15,845 nt of DNA from Haplosporangium gracile. Taxonomy: Eukaryota > Mortierellomycota > Mortierellomycetes > Mortierellales > Mortierellaceae. The position numbers were made by a program, and so were the translations under genes. A model generated the notes under the pieces. That model made no database searches. It had not been told where the DNA came from and saw only the letters and a program-made list of their open reading frames with translations. This document shows positions 1 to 8,400 of this stretch, one piece after another. Numbering within the stretch: position 1 is the stretch's first letter; each line of letters opens with the position of its first letter. The stretch is taken from contig JAAAUF010000814.1 of the NCBI GenBank assembly GCA_015499985.1, positions 1-15,845 on the forward strand. The letters are read 5' to 3'.

Positions 1-323
1 AAAAAAAAAAAAAAGAACAACACCGAAAATAAACAATAAACGTCTTTTTTTCATATTGATCATTAAAATCTGCCATCCTTTCCTTTCCGTTAATAGCTTC
101 ATCAAAGTATTCCGTTTTCAATTTCTTTGCAGCGCGCGTACTAAGACGCACGGAGGCCAATGTTCATAGAGGGAGAGGCAGGCGCAAAACTAAGCCACCC
201 ACCTTGCCCGCGCACCGTCTCGTTGATGTTCGCTGTTTTTTGTTTTTCTCTGCATTCCTCCGTCTTGTCACACTCTCATTCACATACAGAAACGATTTCA
301 CACCCCATCCATCGCAATCAACA
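1..323 (+). promoter_or_regulatory. Upstream region and 5' UTR of the thioredoxin gene
   Basis: No gene is supported here. The window opens with a 14-nt A tract (1-14). A CCAAT box lies at 157-161, and a CT-rich stretch at about 241-285 resembles the pyrimidine tracts that precede fungal transcription starts. The A/C-rich leader just before the ATG at 324 (CAACAATG) is a good fungal start context. Short open frames on both strands here have no protein-like composition. Confidence 0.45.
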
Positions 324-1206
324 ATGAACTCGCTCCGCCTTATCTCCAGAAACGTGCACAACGTCGCCCGACTGAACGTGCAAGGCATGCCTTTCCTCAT
401 TTCTACTCAATGAAAAAAACACTTCACTATTCTGTACTTCAACAGCAAAACACCGCGCTCGCGCAGTCGTGCATAGTTATGCGTCGGGTATCAGATCATT
501 TTGATCACATACCCTTCAGTCATTTCTTTTACTTACAGTCTTATTTTTTTCTTACCTTTGCAACCAACGGCATATTATATAGCCCGCTCGTTCCAGTCAT
601 CGGCACGCTTCTTGAATGGTCAGGTCCATGACGCCAGTGACGACACCTTCCAGAAGTTGATCTCTGTTAAGGAGACCGTCATCGTTGACTTCCACGCCGA
701 GTACGTCCTACTACTTTCTTCTTCGTCTGGAGAAATCCTTACTTGTGTATCTTGTGATTCTTCGGCTGTCGTATTTTGCTCCGCATTCTGGTTGACCTGC
801 TATCACTAATACGCGTACGCTCAATTTATCTGCGATGACAAATATATTTTTATATGTACAATAGGTGGTGCAGACCTTGCCACATGTTGGACCCCATTAT
901 CCGTGATGCTGTCAAGTCTACGAGCGGAACCACTCTTGTCCGCGTTGACGTTGACGAGTGCCCCGAGACTGCCGCTAAATACAAGGTACTCATTCGTTTA
1001 ATAGGATCGCTTGAATTGGACCCGTATGAGCAAAGTGACATACTTAATAATGTGAATGTTTTTGTGTTCATGCGATTACAAAATAGATTGCTAGCATCCC
1101 TGCGGTGTTTGCGTTGAAGAACGGTGATGTTGCTGGCAACTTTGTCGGCGCCCTCCCCAAGAACGCTGTCAAGGAGTTTGTCGAATCCTACGCCACCAAG
1201 GCATAA
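324..1206 (+). CDS. Thioredoxin, probably mitochondrial (4 exons)
   Basis: A thiol-disulfide oxidoreductase that reduces protein disulfides with electrons from thioredoxin reductase. Preferred exons are 324-384, 583-700, 865-985 and 1087-1206, giving 139 residues. Introns 2 and 3 (701-864, 986-1086) are GT-AG with matching phases. Intron 1 is less certain. A GC-AG intron (385-582) keeps the reading frame and retains the motif ARSFQSSARF; a GT-AG alternative (378-596) gives 132 residues. The N-terminus (MNSLRLISRNVHNVARLN) is basic, hydroxylated and free of acidic residues, and RSFQSSAR resembles a fungal mitochondrial processing site, so a matrix location is inferred. The Trx fold begins near residue 37. 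Visible landmarks are VDFHAEW (buried Asp56), active site W61-C62-R63-P64-C65, VDVDE, the cis-proline loop SIPA (Pro105) and KNGDV. Length and motif order resemble animal TXN2 and yeast Trx3. The active site is CRPC instead of the usual CGPC. Its A/T-rich 3' end lies close to the next gene. The family call is near certain; localisation is moderate. Confidence 0.92.
385..582 (+). other. Intron 1 of the thioredoxin gene, probably GC-AG type
   Basis: The donor is CAAG|GCATGC, so the exon side matches the consensus seen at GC-AG introns. The acceptor is TATATAG|CC. With these borders the split codon becomes Ala (G+CC) and the frame runs straight into RSFQSSAR. No GT in exon 1 has the phase needed for the acceptor at 582: those at 354, 363 and 378 are all phase 0. 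The competing model joins GT at 378 to TTCCAG ending at 596 and loses seven residues of presequence. Both leave the Trx fold intact. Confidence 0.6.
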
Positions 1207-1522
1207 ATAATAGATCGTAGATTGGGTTGATTGTAGATCGTAGTGACAGAGAGACATATGCATCTTTTGTCACGAAAATGATAAATAATTGGGCCATGTT
1301 TTTTCCGCTCATTGTGTTGAAAGAGCGATCTTTGCGATTTGTTTCCCGTGGATCCCTGCATCCGTGGACCCGATCAGAAATACGAGAGCACCGAAAATCG
1401 ACCGTCACTTTTCTACCTTCTCGACTGACTGATCAAATGTCGTTCCTGACTTTTTACATTCATCTTCTCCATCACTTTCACCTCATCATTTTACTTCTCC
1501 TCCTTCTATCCACTCTAAAGAA
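1207..1522 (+). promoter_or_regulatory. 3' UTR of thioredoxin and promoter of the HAD phosphatase
   Basis: This is a 316-bp spacer between two genes read in the same direction. The first part is A/T-rich with AATAATAG next to the stop and ATAAATAA at about 1279, plausible 3'-end signals. It also holds a 10-bp direct repeat, TAGATCGTAG, at 1211-1220 and 1234-1243. From about 1425 it turns CT-rich (TTTACATTCATCTTCTCC and similar) up to the ATG at 1523, as expected for a fungal core promoter and 5' UTR. No gene is seen. Confidence 0.5.
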
Positions 1523-2149
1523 ATGTCGCTGAAGGCACTCATTTTCGACTTGGGCAACGTCCTCCTCCGCCTGAATCAAACCGCAACCGCCGAAGGCTTC
1601 AAAGACTTGGGTGCTACATCCTTCCCCACTCTCTCACAACACCACAACTCCACGGTCATCGTCGACTTCGAGACAGGCAAGATCTCTCCTACCGAATTCC
1701 GTACCTCCATCCGAACCACCATCGGTCTTCCCGATACAGTTACTGATACTCAATTCGACGCTGCCTGGAACGCCATGTTGCTCGATTTCCCCAAGGGCCG
1801 ACTCGAACTCATGCGGACCCTCAAGAACGATTTCGAGTACAAGGTATTCCTGTTGAGCAACACCAATTCGATCCATATTGAGTATATCGATCAGGTGTGC
1901 TTGAAAGGGTATGAGGAAGAGACGCTTGATCCGTTCTTTGACAAGGTGTATTATTCGCATGATATTGGAGCGAGAAAACCGTCCAAGGAGGCGTTTGAGT
2001 TTATTTTGCAGGATCAGGGATTGGTGGCGGGGGAGTGCTTGTTTTTGGATGATATGCCTGAGAATGTGGAGGCTGCAAAGGCATGTGGGCTCCAGGCTGC
2101 GCAGGTCGATGCCGAGACCAATCTTGGCTTCTTGCAGCTTCGCTTCTAG
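1523..2149 (+). CDS. HAD-superfamily hydrolase (subfamily IA, YihX-like phosphatase)
   Basis: A soluble phosphatase-type hydrolase of 208 residues, encoded without introns. The four HAD motifs are present in order: motif I FDLGNVL with nucleophile Asp9, motif II LLSNTN (Ser112), motif III Lys152 in ARKPSKEAF, and motif IV FLDDMPENVEAA (Asp176/Asp177). A helical cap lies between motifs I and II (about residues 17-90), as in subfamily IA. Motif I is D-x-G, not the usual D-x-D, so the +2 acid is absent; the E. coli sugar-phosphate phosphatase YihX shares the DLGN form. The substrate cannot be told from sequence; sugar phosphates are only a family-level guess. The start at 1523 has AAGAAATG context and sits right before the conserved first strand (KALIFDLG). 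Codon use changes inside the gene: roughly the first 110 codons favour C-ending codons, the rest favour T- and G-ending ones. No targeting signal is visible, so it is probably cytosolic. Confidence 0.92.
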   Translation: MSLKALIFDLGNVLLRLNQTATAEGFKDLGATSFPTLSQHHNSTVIVDFETGKISPTEFRTSIRTTIGLPDTVTDTQFDAAWNAMLLDFPKGRLELMRTLKNDFEYKVFLLSNTNSIHIEYIDQVCLKGYEEETLDPFFDKVYYSHDIGARKPSKEAFEFILQDQGLVAGECLFLDDMPENVEAAKACGLQAAQVDAETNLGFLQLRF

Positions 2150-3110
2150 ATAGATATACTATAGAGCTGTTGCTTTTTATCGAGAGAGTAGGCGTTTTTT
2201 TTTTCTCTTCCATTCCCCTGGATATTGTCATTCCTCCCTCTGAAGAACCTAACCATAGACCAATAAAAAGCCACCCGACTACAGGAGTTCTGATTTCACT
2301 AGTCGTCGACAAATGCTGTAATGAAAGCAGCAAGAATATGTTTTCACTCTGCATATTTGCATACATCCTATCCATCCCAACAATTGACTCCTTCTTCTTA
2401 TTCTTCCATCGATGATAAAAGCGTGAGTGTGTGCCTCTGATGTGTGATGGTGTGATGTGGGTCTTTGTTAAAACCCTGTTTGTATTCAGGTTCCGTGATA
2501 GGTCAGAAAATGTTTCAGAAGGAAAGATCAGCCGCTACCGAGTTATTATCCGTGACACTTGGCGTACTTTGCGTGAACCGGGACCACCATTTTCAAAATG
2601 CCCTTCTCGTCTTTTGACTTGATCGTTTCTTTTCTGTTTTTGCTCACATTGCTGTACTTCGTCTCCATCTGGAAATATGTAAGTTGAGTTCAACGGACCA
2701 CCGATCACTTTAAATAAGGGAAAGGAATATACAAACAAACAAACAAAAAAGTAGCAAGGCACAACTGAGCACAATCTAGGAGACGAAAGACGTTTTGTTT
2801 TTTTTCTTTGCTTTGCTTTTGAAGCAAAAGGCTAGTGCCAAAAATGTATGTCAAAAAAACGAGGAACAGTGATATGGCACGAAAAATGAATCGACGATGA
2901 CGATAGTCGATGATGATGAATATGAGTAGACCGGGGAGGACGAGAAGACAAAAGAGAAAGAAGGAACAGTCTATAAAAAGAAGATCGGACCAAAAAGGGC
3001 TTCTTTATGCACCATCGTCGCTTTTTGGCTGTGTGGATGTGCATACATTATTATTGCGGTGGAGGACATTGAATCATCTCTTACTTGAGGTGGAACGGTG
3101 CACATCTAAC
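2150..3110. other. Gene-free region: 3' flank of the phosphatase gene, then AT-rich spacer
   Basis: A clear AATAAA lies at 2262-2267, about 115 nt after the stop, and is the probable polyadenylation signal of the phosphatase gene. The rest, to about 3110, is AT-rich with short purine runs (for example 2930-2985). No open frame on either strand resembles a protein. A short hairpin-like sequence, TTTGCTT-TTG-AAGCAAA, is at about 2811-2827. I see no RNA gene. Confidence 0.5.
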
Positions 3111-3235
3111 TAGCCAGCCAGCTCAAGCAACAAGCCCAGCCTAGCCCAGCCCAGGCCACCCACCACCCGGTGCACCCAGCTCATCCAGCTCAAGCCAACC
3201 CAACCAGCCACCACTCACCACCGCTGGTGTACATG
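3111..3235. repeat. CCA/GCC-rich degenerate repeat block
   Basis: A stretch of about 125 bp made almost only of CCAGCC, CAGCC, CCACC and CCAAC units, rich in C and A and poor in T on the + strand. The 11-mer CCAGCTCAAGC occurs exactly twice (3118-3128 and 3185-3195). It stands out sharply from the AT-rich sequence before it and the TC-rich sequence after it. Just downstream is a TATA-like CTATAAAG at about 3274. The block could be a degenerate minisatellite or a protein-binding array. Read in frame it gives only Pro/Ala/Ser/His low complexity, without a start or splice context. Confidence 0.5.
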
Positions 3236-4062
3236 AATGGCGCTTTATGAAACCGGTCAATTGACTCAGCCGGCTATAAAGCTGCCAACCAGGGACCTGT
3301 TAACTGGATACAGACAGCATGCCACTCCAGTACAACCATCGTGCCTTTATTTTCTTTGCCTTTTCATTCCTTCCTTTCCTTTCGCCCTTTTCTTCTTTTT
3401 CCTTCTTTTTTATCTTTTTCATTTCATTGACTCTTATCTTCCTTGCACACTCACTCATAACTTATACTCACTCGCACACTTCATACTCATTCTCACAAAC
3501 GAAACGACGCATCTGATTTCATCCGATCCCCTTTTTATTTCATCCTTCTTTCTTCCCTCTCTTCCTTTGCCATCCTTGGCACTCTTTTCCTTTCTCCCTT
3601 TTCTCACTCATATTCAATCACACGCTCACTCTCACCATCCACATCTATCCGCACTTGTACATATTCTTCCTTTCTTCACTTTCCTCTTTCCCCCTTCCCC
3701 CTTCTAATTTTCCTCCTTCCAACGTTACCCCAGGGGTAGCATACATAGCAGCGCTCCTCCTCGTCTACGAAACCATCAGGTATGCGTCCATACCCTCTCT
3801 CTATCTACCTCTCCTCCCTCCCACAGCACGACACACATACGCTACATCGCACATTGTCAAACTTTCATTGTCTTTTTTTTTTTCTTTTCTTTACGTCTTC
3901 TCTCATTCCGGACCAAAGGCTCATTACATTCTTCTTGGTTGAATCTCGGACAAATGGTGCACTAGGGAATAAACATATACTCACAACACAAAAACAACAA
4001 CGGCCCTCTGCATATTCAAGGACTGTTACTACTCCCTTTCTCACCCTTGTTCTCACCTGCCA

Positions 4063-4090
4063 CCCCCACTTTCCCCTCCCCCCTCCCCCC
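4063..4090 (-). other. Potential G-quadruplex (G runs on the minus strand)
   Basis: Four runs of four to six C lie on the + strand at 4063-4067, 4073-4076, 4078-4083 and 4085-4090, separated by 5, 1 and 1 nt. On the minus strand this is four G runs with short loops, which meets the usual sequence rule for an intramolecular G-quadruplex. The setting is a CT-rich tract, so it may simply be a by-product of composition. Confidence 0.45.
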
Positions 4091-5045
4091 TATCTTTCCT
4101 TGGTTTTGCCTTATGCTATAGCAAAAACAATGCAAAAGGAGAGAAGCCGAAACCTGACACAAGCAAAAAAAAATACTAAAAAAAAAAAAAACGGGTATTT
4201 ACACACGCCCAGACTGGGCCACAAGACAATCAGCACAAGTCTTTTTTTTAAGACGGAGTCCAAAGGGAGAACAAGGAGATCTTGATGAGGAGAAAAGAGA
4301 GTCCACTGGGCACTGCCTGCTGGGGGGGAGCAGGGCATTGATTATGTTATCGGCATTTTATTATTGCTTTGTGGGTCTATAGGACTGGAATGGAATGGAA
4401 GCAATACACAACACCCCGCCCTTCCCCCCAACGGTGAGTTGTGGGACAATCCATTACACAAGAACGCCATTCTATGGAATACATAAGAATGAGGGAGTGG
4501 ACAAGGAAGCACAAAGAAAATGTATCCCATATCAACAACCACAAACCACAACAACAAACAACAACAAGGCAGGGCAAAGCAGAGCAGAGCAGCGAAGAGC
4601 AGTGGCAATAAGAATGAGAGACGCGTGGACACGCACATACACACACACAACATCACCAAGGGCTCTCAATCCTTTTTAATCTACACGCACCTTACTCGCA
4701 TCCTGTTTTCAAGGGTTCTTTTTTTTCTTTTTGATGCAATCTTTCCTTTCATCTGGTTCTATCACACACGAACTCTTTTATATCTTATTTGTTGCTCCTT
4801 GTCCTTCCCCTGGTGGACGTACATTTTTTCTTCGGACCGGTGCGACTGGAATGTGTGTTTGTGAGGGATATGGCAACAAGAAAAGAAAGTGAAAGGGACA
4901 CAACACAAGGCATTCACTCACATTTACAGAGTTCATCGGCTTGTTCTCGCACACACATAATTGTACACAATCACGCATACTTGGCTACAATAAAAGCAAC
5001 AGTAGCAAGGGCAAGCAAAGTAAACGCCTTGTTTATGAGTCTTTA

Positions 5046-5068
5046 TTTGTTTGTTTGTTTGTTTGTTT
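5046..5068. repeat. TTTG microsatellite
   Basis: Nearly six copies of the tetranucleotide TTTG in a row. A simple repeat in non-coding sequence, with no visible function. Confidence 0.85.
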
Positions 5069-5436
5069 CATTCTTTCCCACTCTCTCGCACTCCCAGCCC
5101 ACCTATGTGGCTCAGGCCTTCTTTTCTTGTCGCTCTTAAGCATAACCGAACACGTTATATCCAGTCCCTTTGTTGTAATCCTCAACCTTTTCATTTACCT
5201 TCTCTTTTCCAAAGCGCCATTGACACCACCTCTTAGCGGATCTATTTTTTTTATACCATGGTGTTTCGATATTTATCGTTGCCCTGTTGTTTCTGTTTTC
5301 TTTTCTTTGTTCGACCCATGTGAGTCCTCCATTTTTTTTTTGCCTGAACTTCCTCCATTACTCTCTTTCTCTCTCACACACACAACTACGCCTTCCTTAC
5401 CCCTCACTTCATGCCAAGTCAACAAATATTAGTCCC

Positions 5437-5454
5437 TCAAGCATTAATGCTTGA
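5437..5454. repeat. 18-bp perfect palindrome
   Basis: TCAAGCATTAATGCTTGA equals its own reverse complement over all 18 bases, with an ATTAAT core. The flanking bases (C and T) end the symmetry. Under equal base frequencies a perfect 18-bp palindrome is expected about 0.06 times in a window this size. It could be a site for a dimeric DNA-binding protein. It lies about 3 kb upstream of the TEA gene, in otherwise non-coding sequence. Confidence 0.7.
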
Positions 5455-7074
5455 TTGTTTGTCTTTCTTTTCCTGTCCCTTGTGATTGCACTCGACACTC
5501 CTTCCTCTCTCCCTTTTTTTCTAATGTGTGAGTGTCTGTGTGTGAGTGTCTGTAGAGAAGAAAGAAAAGGGGCACAAGGGGAGCGGTCGTGATGGCACAA
5601 AAAAACAAGGATTGAAGGACTGTACCGTGGCGCGAATAGGAAATACGAAAAAGGGGCGGGCCAGCTTTCTGTTTGCTCACGGGCCACCCATGGTCCACCA
5701 GGACACATAGTCATCTCTGACTGACAGAACGGGGGCAAAAGGGGACATAGGTTAGAGGATGACAGAGAAAAGGGGTCGAAGGCAAAATGAAAGACGAGAA
5801 AAAAAAAGGAGATCGAGATGGACGAGATGAAGCCAAATGCAAGGGAGGATGGCATTATTGTTGTTTTTTGCTGCCTTGGACCGTTTCGCCCAGGTAGACA
5901 ATACAAAAAAAGGGTCCATTTGGCTTTTTGGTTGGTTTAGTGGGTTGGTTGGTTTGGTTTGATTTGGTTTAGAGTCGATGGATAGTTGTTTGTTGTTTGA
6001 TAAATGGTATGGGCACTACTTTTTTTTCGTTTGTTGTTCACCTGGGTCCGTCTGTTTGAGTGTCATTAAGAGAAAGAAGAACAAGGAGAAGGGAAAGGAC
6101 GAGAGAAGGGACCTGCGTCTTGAAAGAGACGGACGCATTAGACGAATGGCCATGTGCAGCGTGTTTGCTGCGGTGCGAATCAATCAAAAGAATTGAGATT
6201 AAAAAAATAATATAAAAAGAGATGACAATGCAGACATGTTAAGAGAAGGCAAGGGATTGTTGTTGTTGCTGCTGTTGTTGTTGTTTTTGTTGTTATTATT
6301 GTTCCCTCCGCCCTTCCTTTTACTCGATGATCCTTCCTCCTTGTTGTGTGCTTGTGATTTGTTTTTTAAAAAGGGCTATAATTGTTTATTTTATTTTCCT
6401 TTATTATTCTTGCATGGCCCCCGCGCAGACTCACACGCGCACACGCGCCCATTGGATACACACCCACAACGAGGAGAAGGATAAGGAAGGCAAACAAAAA
6501 ATTAGCAACGAGGGCACTGAAGAGGAAAAGGGACATGGATCGATGGATGGATTTGTTGATGAAGGAATGGATGGAGGAGACATGTCACATCTTCTGTTCT
6601 TTTTTCTTTTTGTTTCCTTCTTTCATATTTACTTCATTCCCTCTTTGTCCTTTTGTCCTTCTGTTTTGCCTTTTGCCTTTTGCCGTTTGCCACTTCCAGT
6701 TGAGCCAAGTCAGATATATAATCAGGCACACAAAGCAGGATCATATATCCTCTATTTGTCCCTTTTCCTTCCGTGTGTGTGTGTATGTGTGTGTGTGCTA
6801 AAGTCGTGTTTCTCTTCCCCCTTTGTGATCGAACATATTATCAAATATCTCTGTCACCATTCCAGCTGTACCTTTTTCTCTTTCCTTTTTTCCCTGACTT
6901 ACCAGTAGACCATGGGATACAACACACCCTGTTTTGGTCCGTATGCTCAGTCAGTTCATGGGTACAATCCAGCCGATGTGGTTGAGGGACAGAGAGAAAG
7001 AAGAAGAGAGTCATCATGGACCGATGACTGAATGATCGTTGGAATATATATGTATAAATATATATATTTATATT
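5455..7074. other. Gene-free region with purine/pyrimidine strand switches and simple repeats
   Basis: The + strand turns purine-rich from about 5550 to 6240, then pyrimidine-rich again. TTGG/TTTGG units run at about 5938-5972. A TTG/CTG microsatellite is at about 6257-6296 and a GT microsatellite at 6773-6797. A 7-bp inverted repeat, AGTCATC/GATGACT, with a 7-nt loop lies at 7009-7029. The longest open frames (165 codons on the minus strand at 5409-5906; 193 on the plus strand at 6327-6908) have no recognisable domain and carry repeat-driven residues. I do not call a gene here. Confidence 0.45.
6773..6797. repeat. GT microsatellite
   Basis: About twelve GT units with one TA interruption, in non-coding sequence upstream of the TEA gene. 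Confidence 0.85.
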
Positions 7075-8400
7075 GTTCTTGTATTGACCCTAGTTTTCGT
7101 TTTCTCTCCTTTTGTCCGTCTCCGTCTACTCGACCTTGCTTCTTTATGTTCTTTTTTGCATTAGGGTCACGCCTTTCTCCTTCTTCCTTCTCTCACACTT
7201 TTCTTCGCCTGCCTTTTTCTCTGTCCGCACTGTCCACAGCTCATCCCTCCCACACACTCTTTCCCTTTTTTTTCTTTCCCCTTTTTTTACGTTCTGTCTC
7301 TCTTACTTTCTCTCTCGCTCTCGCAAGTCGCGCCTCGTTTTTTTCTCCTCTACTTCTTCGCTTGCGAGACTTTACTCGATCTTACACCACGTCTAAGTGA
7401 AAGCAGACAAAGAAGCAAAGAAAGTAAAGGACCACAAGAAGAAAGAAGTAAATAAGGAGCAGTATCATTGAGGTAAGATCTTCATCTCCCTACTTTCCCT
7501 CTTTCTCCGATCCTACCATCCTATTCAAAACAGCACATCGGCTTATTTAATATATGTTCGTACATGACATGTATCCATACCTCTCATCTATCCCCCATGG
7601 TCAATCGGCAATTTTTTGTTACCCCTGTACTGTACCCTACCTTGTACCTTGTACCTTGCTCTACACATACGCTGCTCTTTTCCTCACACACACACACACA
7701 CACACACATACCCCCATCAATCTTCATCCAAATCCAATACACTATCGTCCGCCATTTTTTGTCCGCATGCCCAACCTACCAAAGTGAAATGAGAGCGAGA
7801 GTGAGATTGTATATAATATTTCAGTATATTCCGCTCTTGATGAATGCTTAATTCCCTTTTGTCATTCTCATTACATATCTATCGTCTGATACATGTTTTG
7901 TATGTGTGTGTATGTGTATGTGCACTTTTCTTTTGGTGCGTTACAAAGTGGCCCATTCATATTTTTTGATATTCGCCGTCCGCCCCATTTCGCCTCCTTT
8001 CCACACGGCTCTCTTATATTTTCAATTCAATTGACTAAAGTACACTTATTTCCGTCGTCTTTGGTCGTTGTTGTTCTTTGCTTTCCTTTTTATTCTCTTC
8101 TTTTGACCGTTGATCTCTCTTCTCCCTCTTCTCATTCTTCTTTCCTCTTTCTTCTCTTAACCCTCTCTCGACAAACCCTTTTTTCTTCAATCTCTCTTCT
8201 GATAATCTTTTTTCTTTCTTTCTTTCCTCTCAATCTTCCTTCGTTTTGACGCTCTTCCTTTTTCTCTCTTTCATTTTTACGTTGCATATTCATCGCCGAT
8301 AGAACACATCTCATTCATTCTCCTTTCACCTTCAAGACAAAACTTACTTCACTCCTTTTCTTATTCTCTCTCTTGCATACATACCTACATATCATTTATC
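7075..8400 (+). promoter_or_regulatory. Probable proximal promoter and 5' leader of the TEA gene
   Basis: A strongly CT-rich tract (about 7090-7390) switches abruptly to an A/G-rich stretch (about 7395-7472) that ends in ATTGAG|GTAAGA, a near-consensus splice donor at 7473. This is the layout of a fungal transcription start followed by a non-coding first exon and a leader intron; the matching acceptor cannot be fixed (candidates include GATAG ending at 8301). A CA microsatellite is at 7685-7708. A second CT-rich tract covers about 8050-8390 and runs up to the ATG at 8401, so an alternative start of transcription there is equally possible. CATTCT hexamers, the target of the TEA family, occur at 7863, 8133 and 8316. 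Confidence 0.4.
7685..7708. repeat. CA microsatellite (12 units)
   Basis: Twelve uninterrupted CA units inside the presumed leader or promoter of the TEA gene. Confidence 0.9.

Larger units (their letters stand above)
3236..5430. other. Gene-free region with long pyrimidine-rich tracts
   Basis: On the + strand this region is dominated by T/C from about 3340 to 4130 and again from about 4680 to 5400, with an A/G-rich island between (about 4136-4660). Open frames up to about 165 codons occur but translate to Phe/Leu/Ser/Pro/His low complexity, as pyrimidine tracts do. A TTTG microsatellite is at 5046-5068. Several TEA-type CATTCY hexamers occur, including two overlapping GGAATG at 4387-4397. 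It probably belongs to the extended upstream region of the TEA gene, but no element is proven. Confidence 0.45.

Noticed and set aside
1232..1239. TGTAGATC in the thioredoxin 3' UTR, resembling a Puf3 site (TGTANATA)
   Set aside because: The last position is C, not A, so it misses the consensus; it is also part of a simple direct repeat.
2895..2925. TGATGATGA-like stretch resembling box C of a C/D snoRNA
   Set aside because: No CTGA box D with terminal stem at a suitable distance; the motif is a GAT repeat.
3237..3707. 156-codon open frame
   Set aside because: Translation is Phe/Leu/Ser/Pro/His low complexity from a pyrimidine tract, with no domain and no codon bias like the confident genes.
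5409..5906. 165-codon minus-strand open frame
   Set aside because: No recognisable domain, no ATG in good context, and purine/pyrimidine-driven composition.
6327..6908. 193-codon plus-strand open frame
   Set aside because: It contains the GT microsatellite read as Cys-Val repeats and is otherwise low complexity.
7009..7029. 7-bp inverted repeat AGTCATC/GATGACT
   Set aside because: Stems of this length with short loops arise several times by chance in 15.8 kb; no U run or RNA context supports a terminator or RNA gene.
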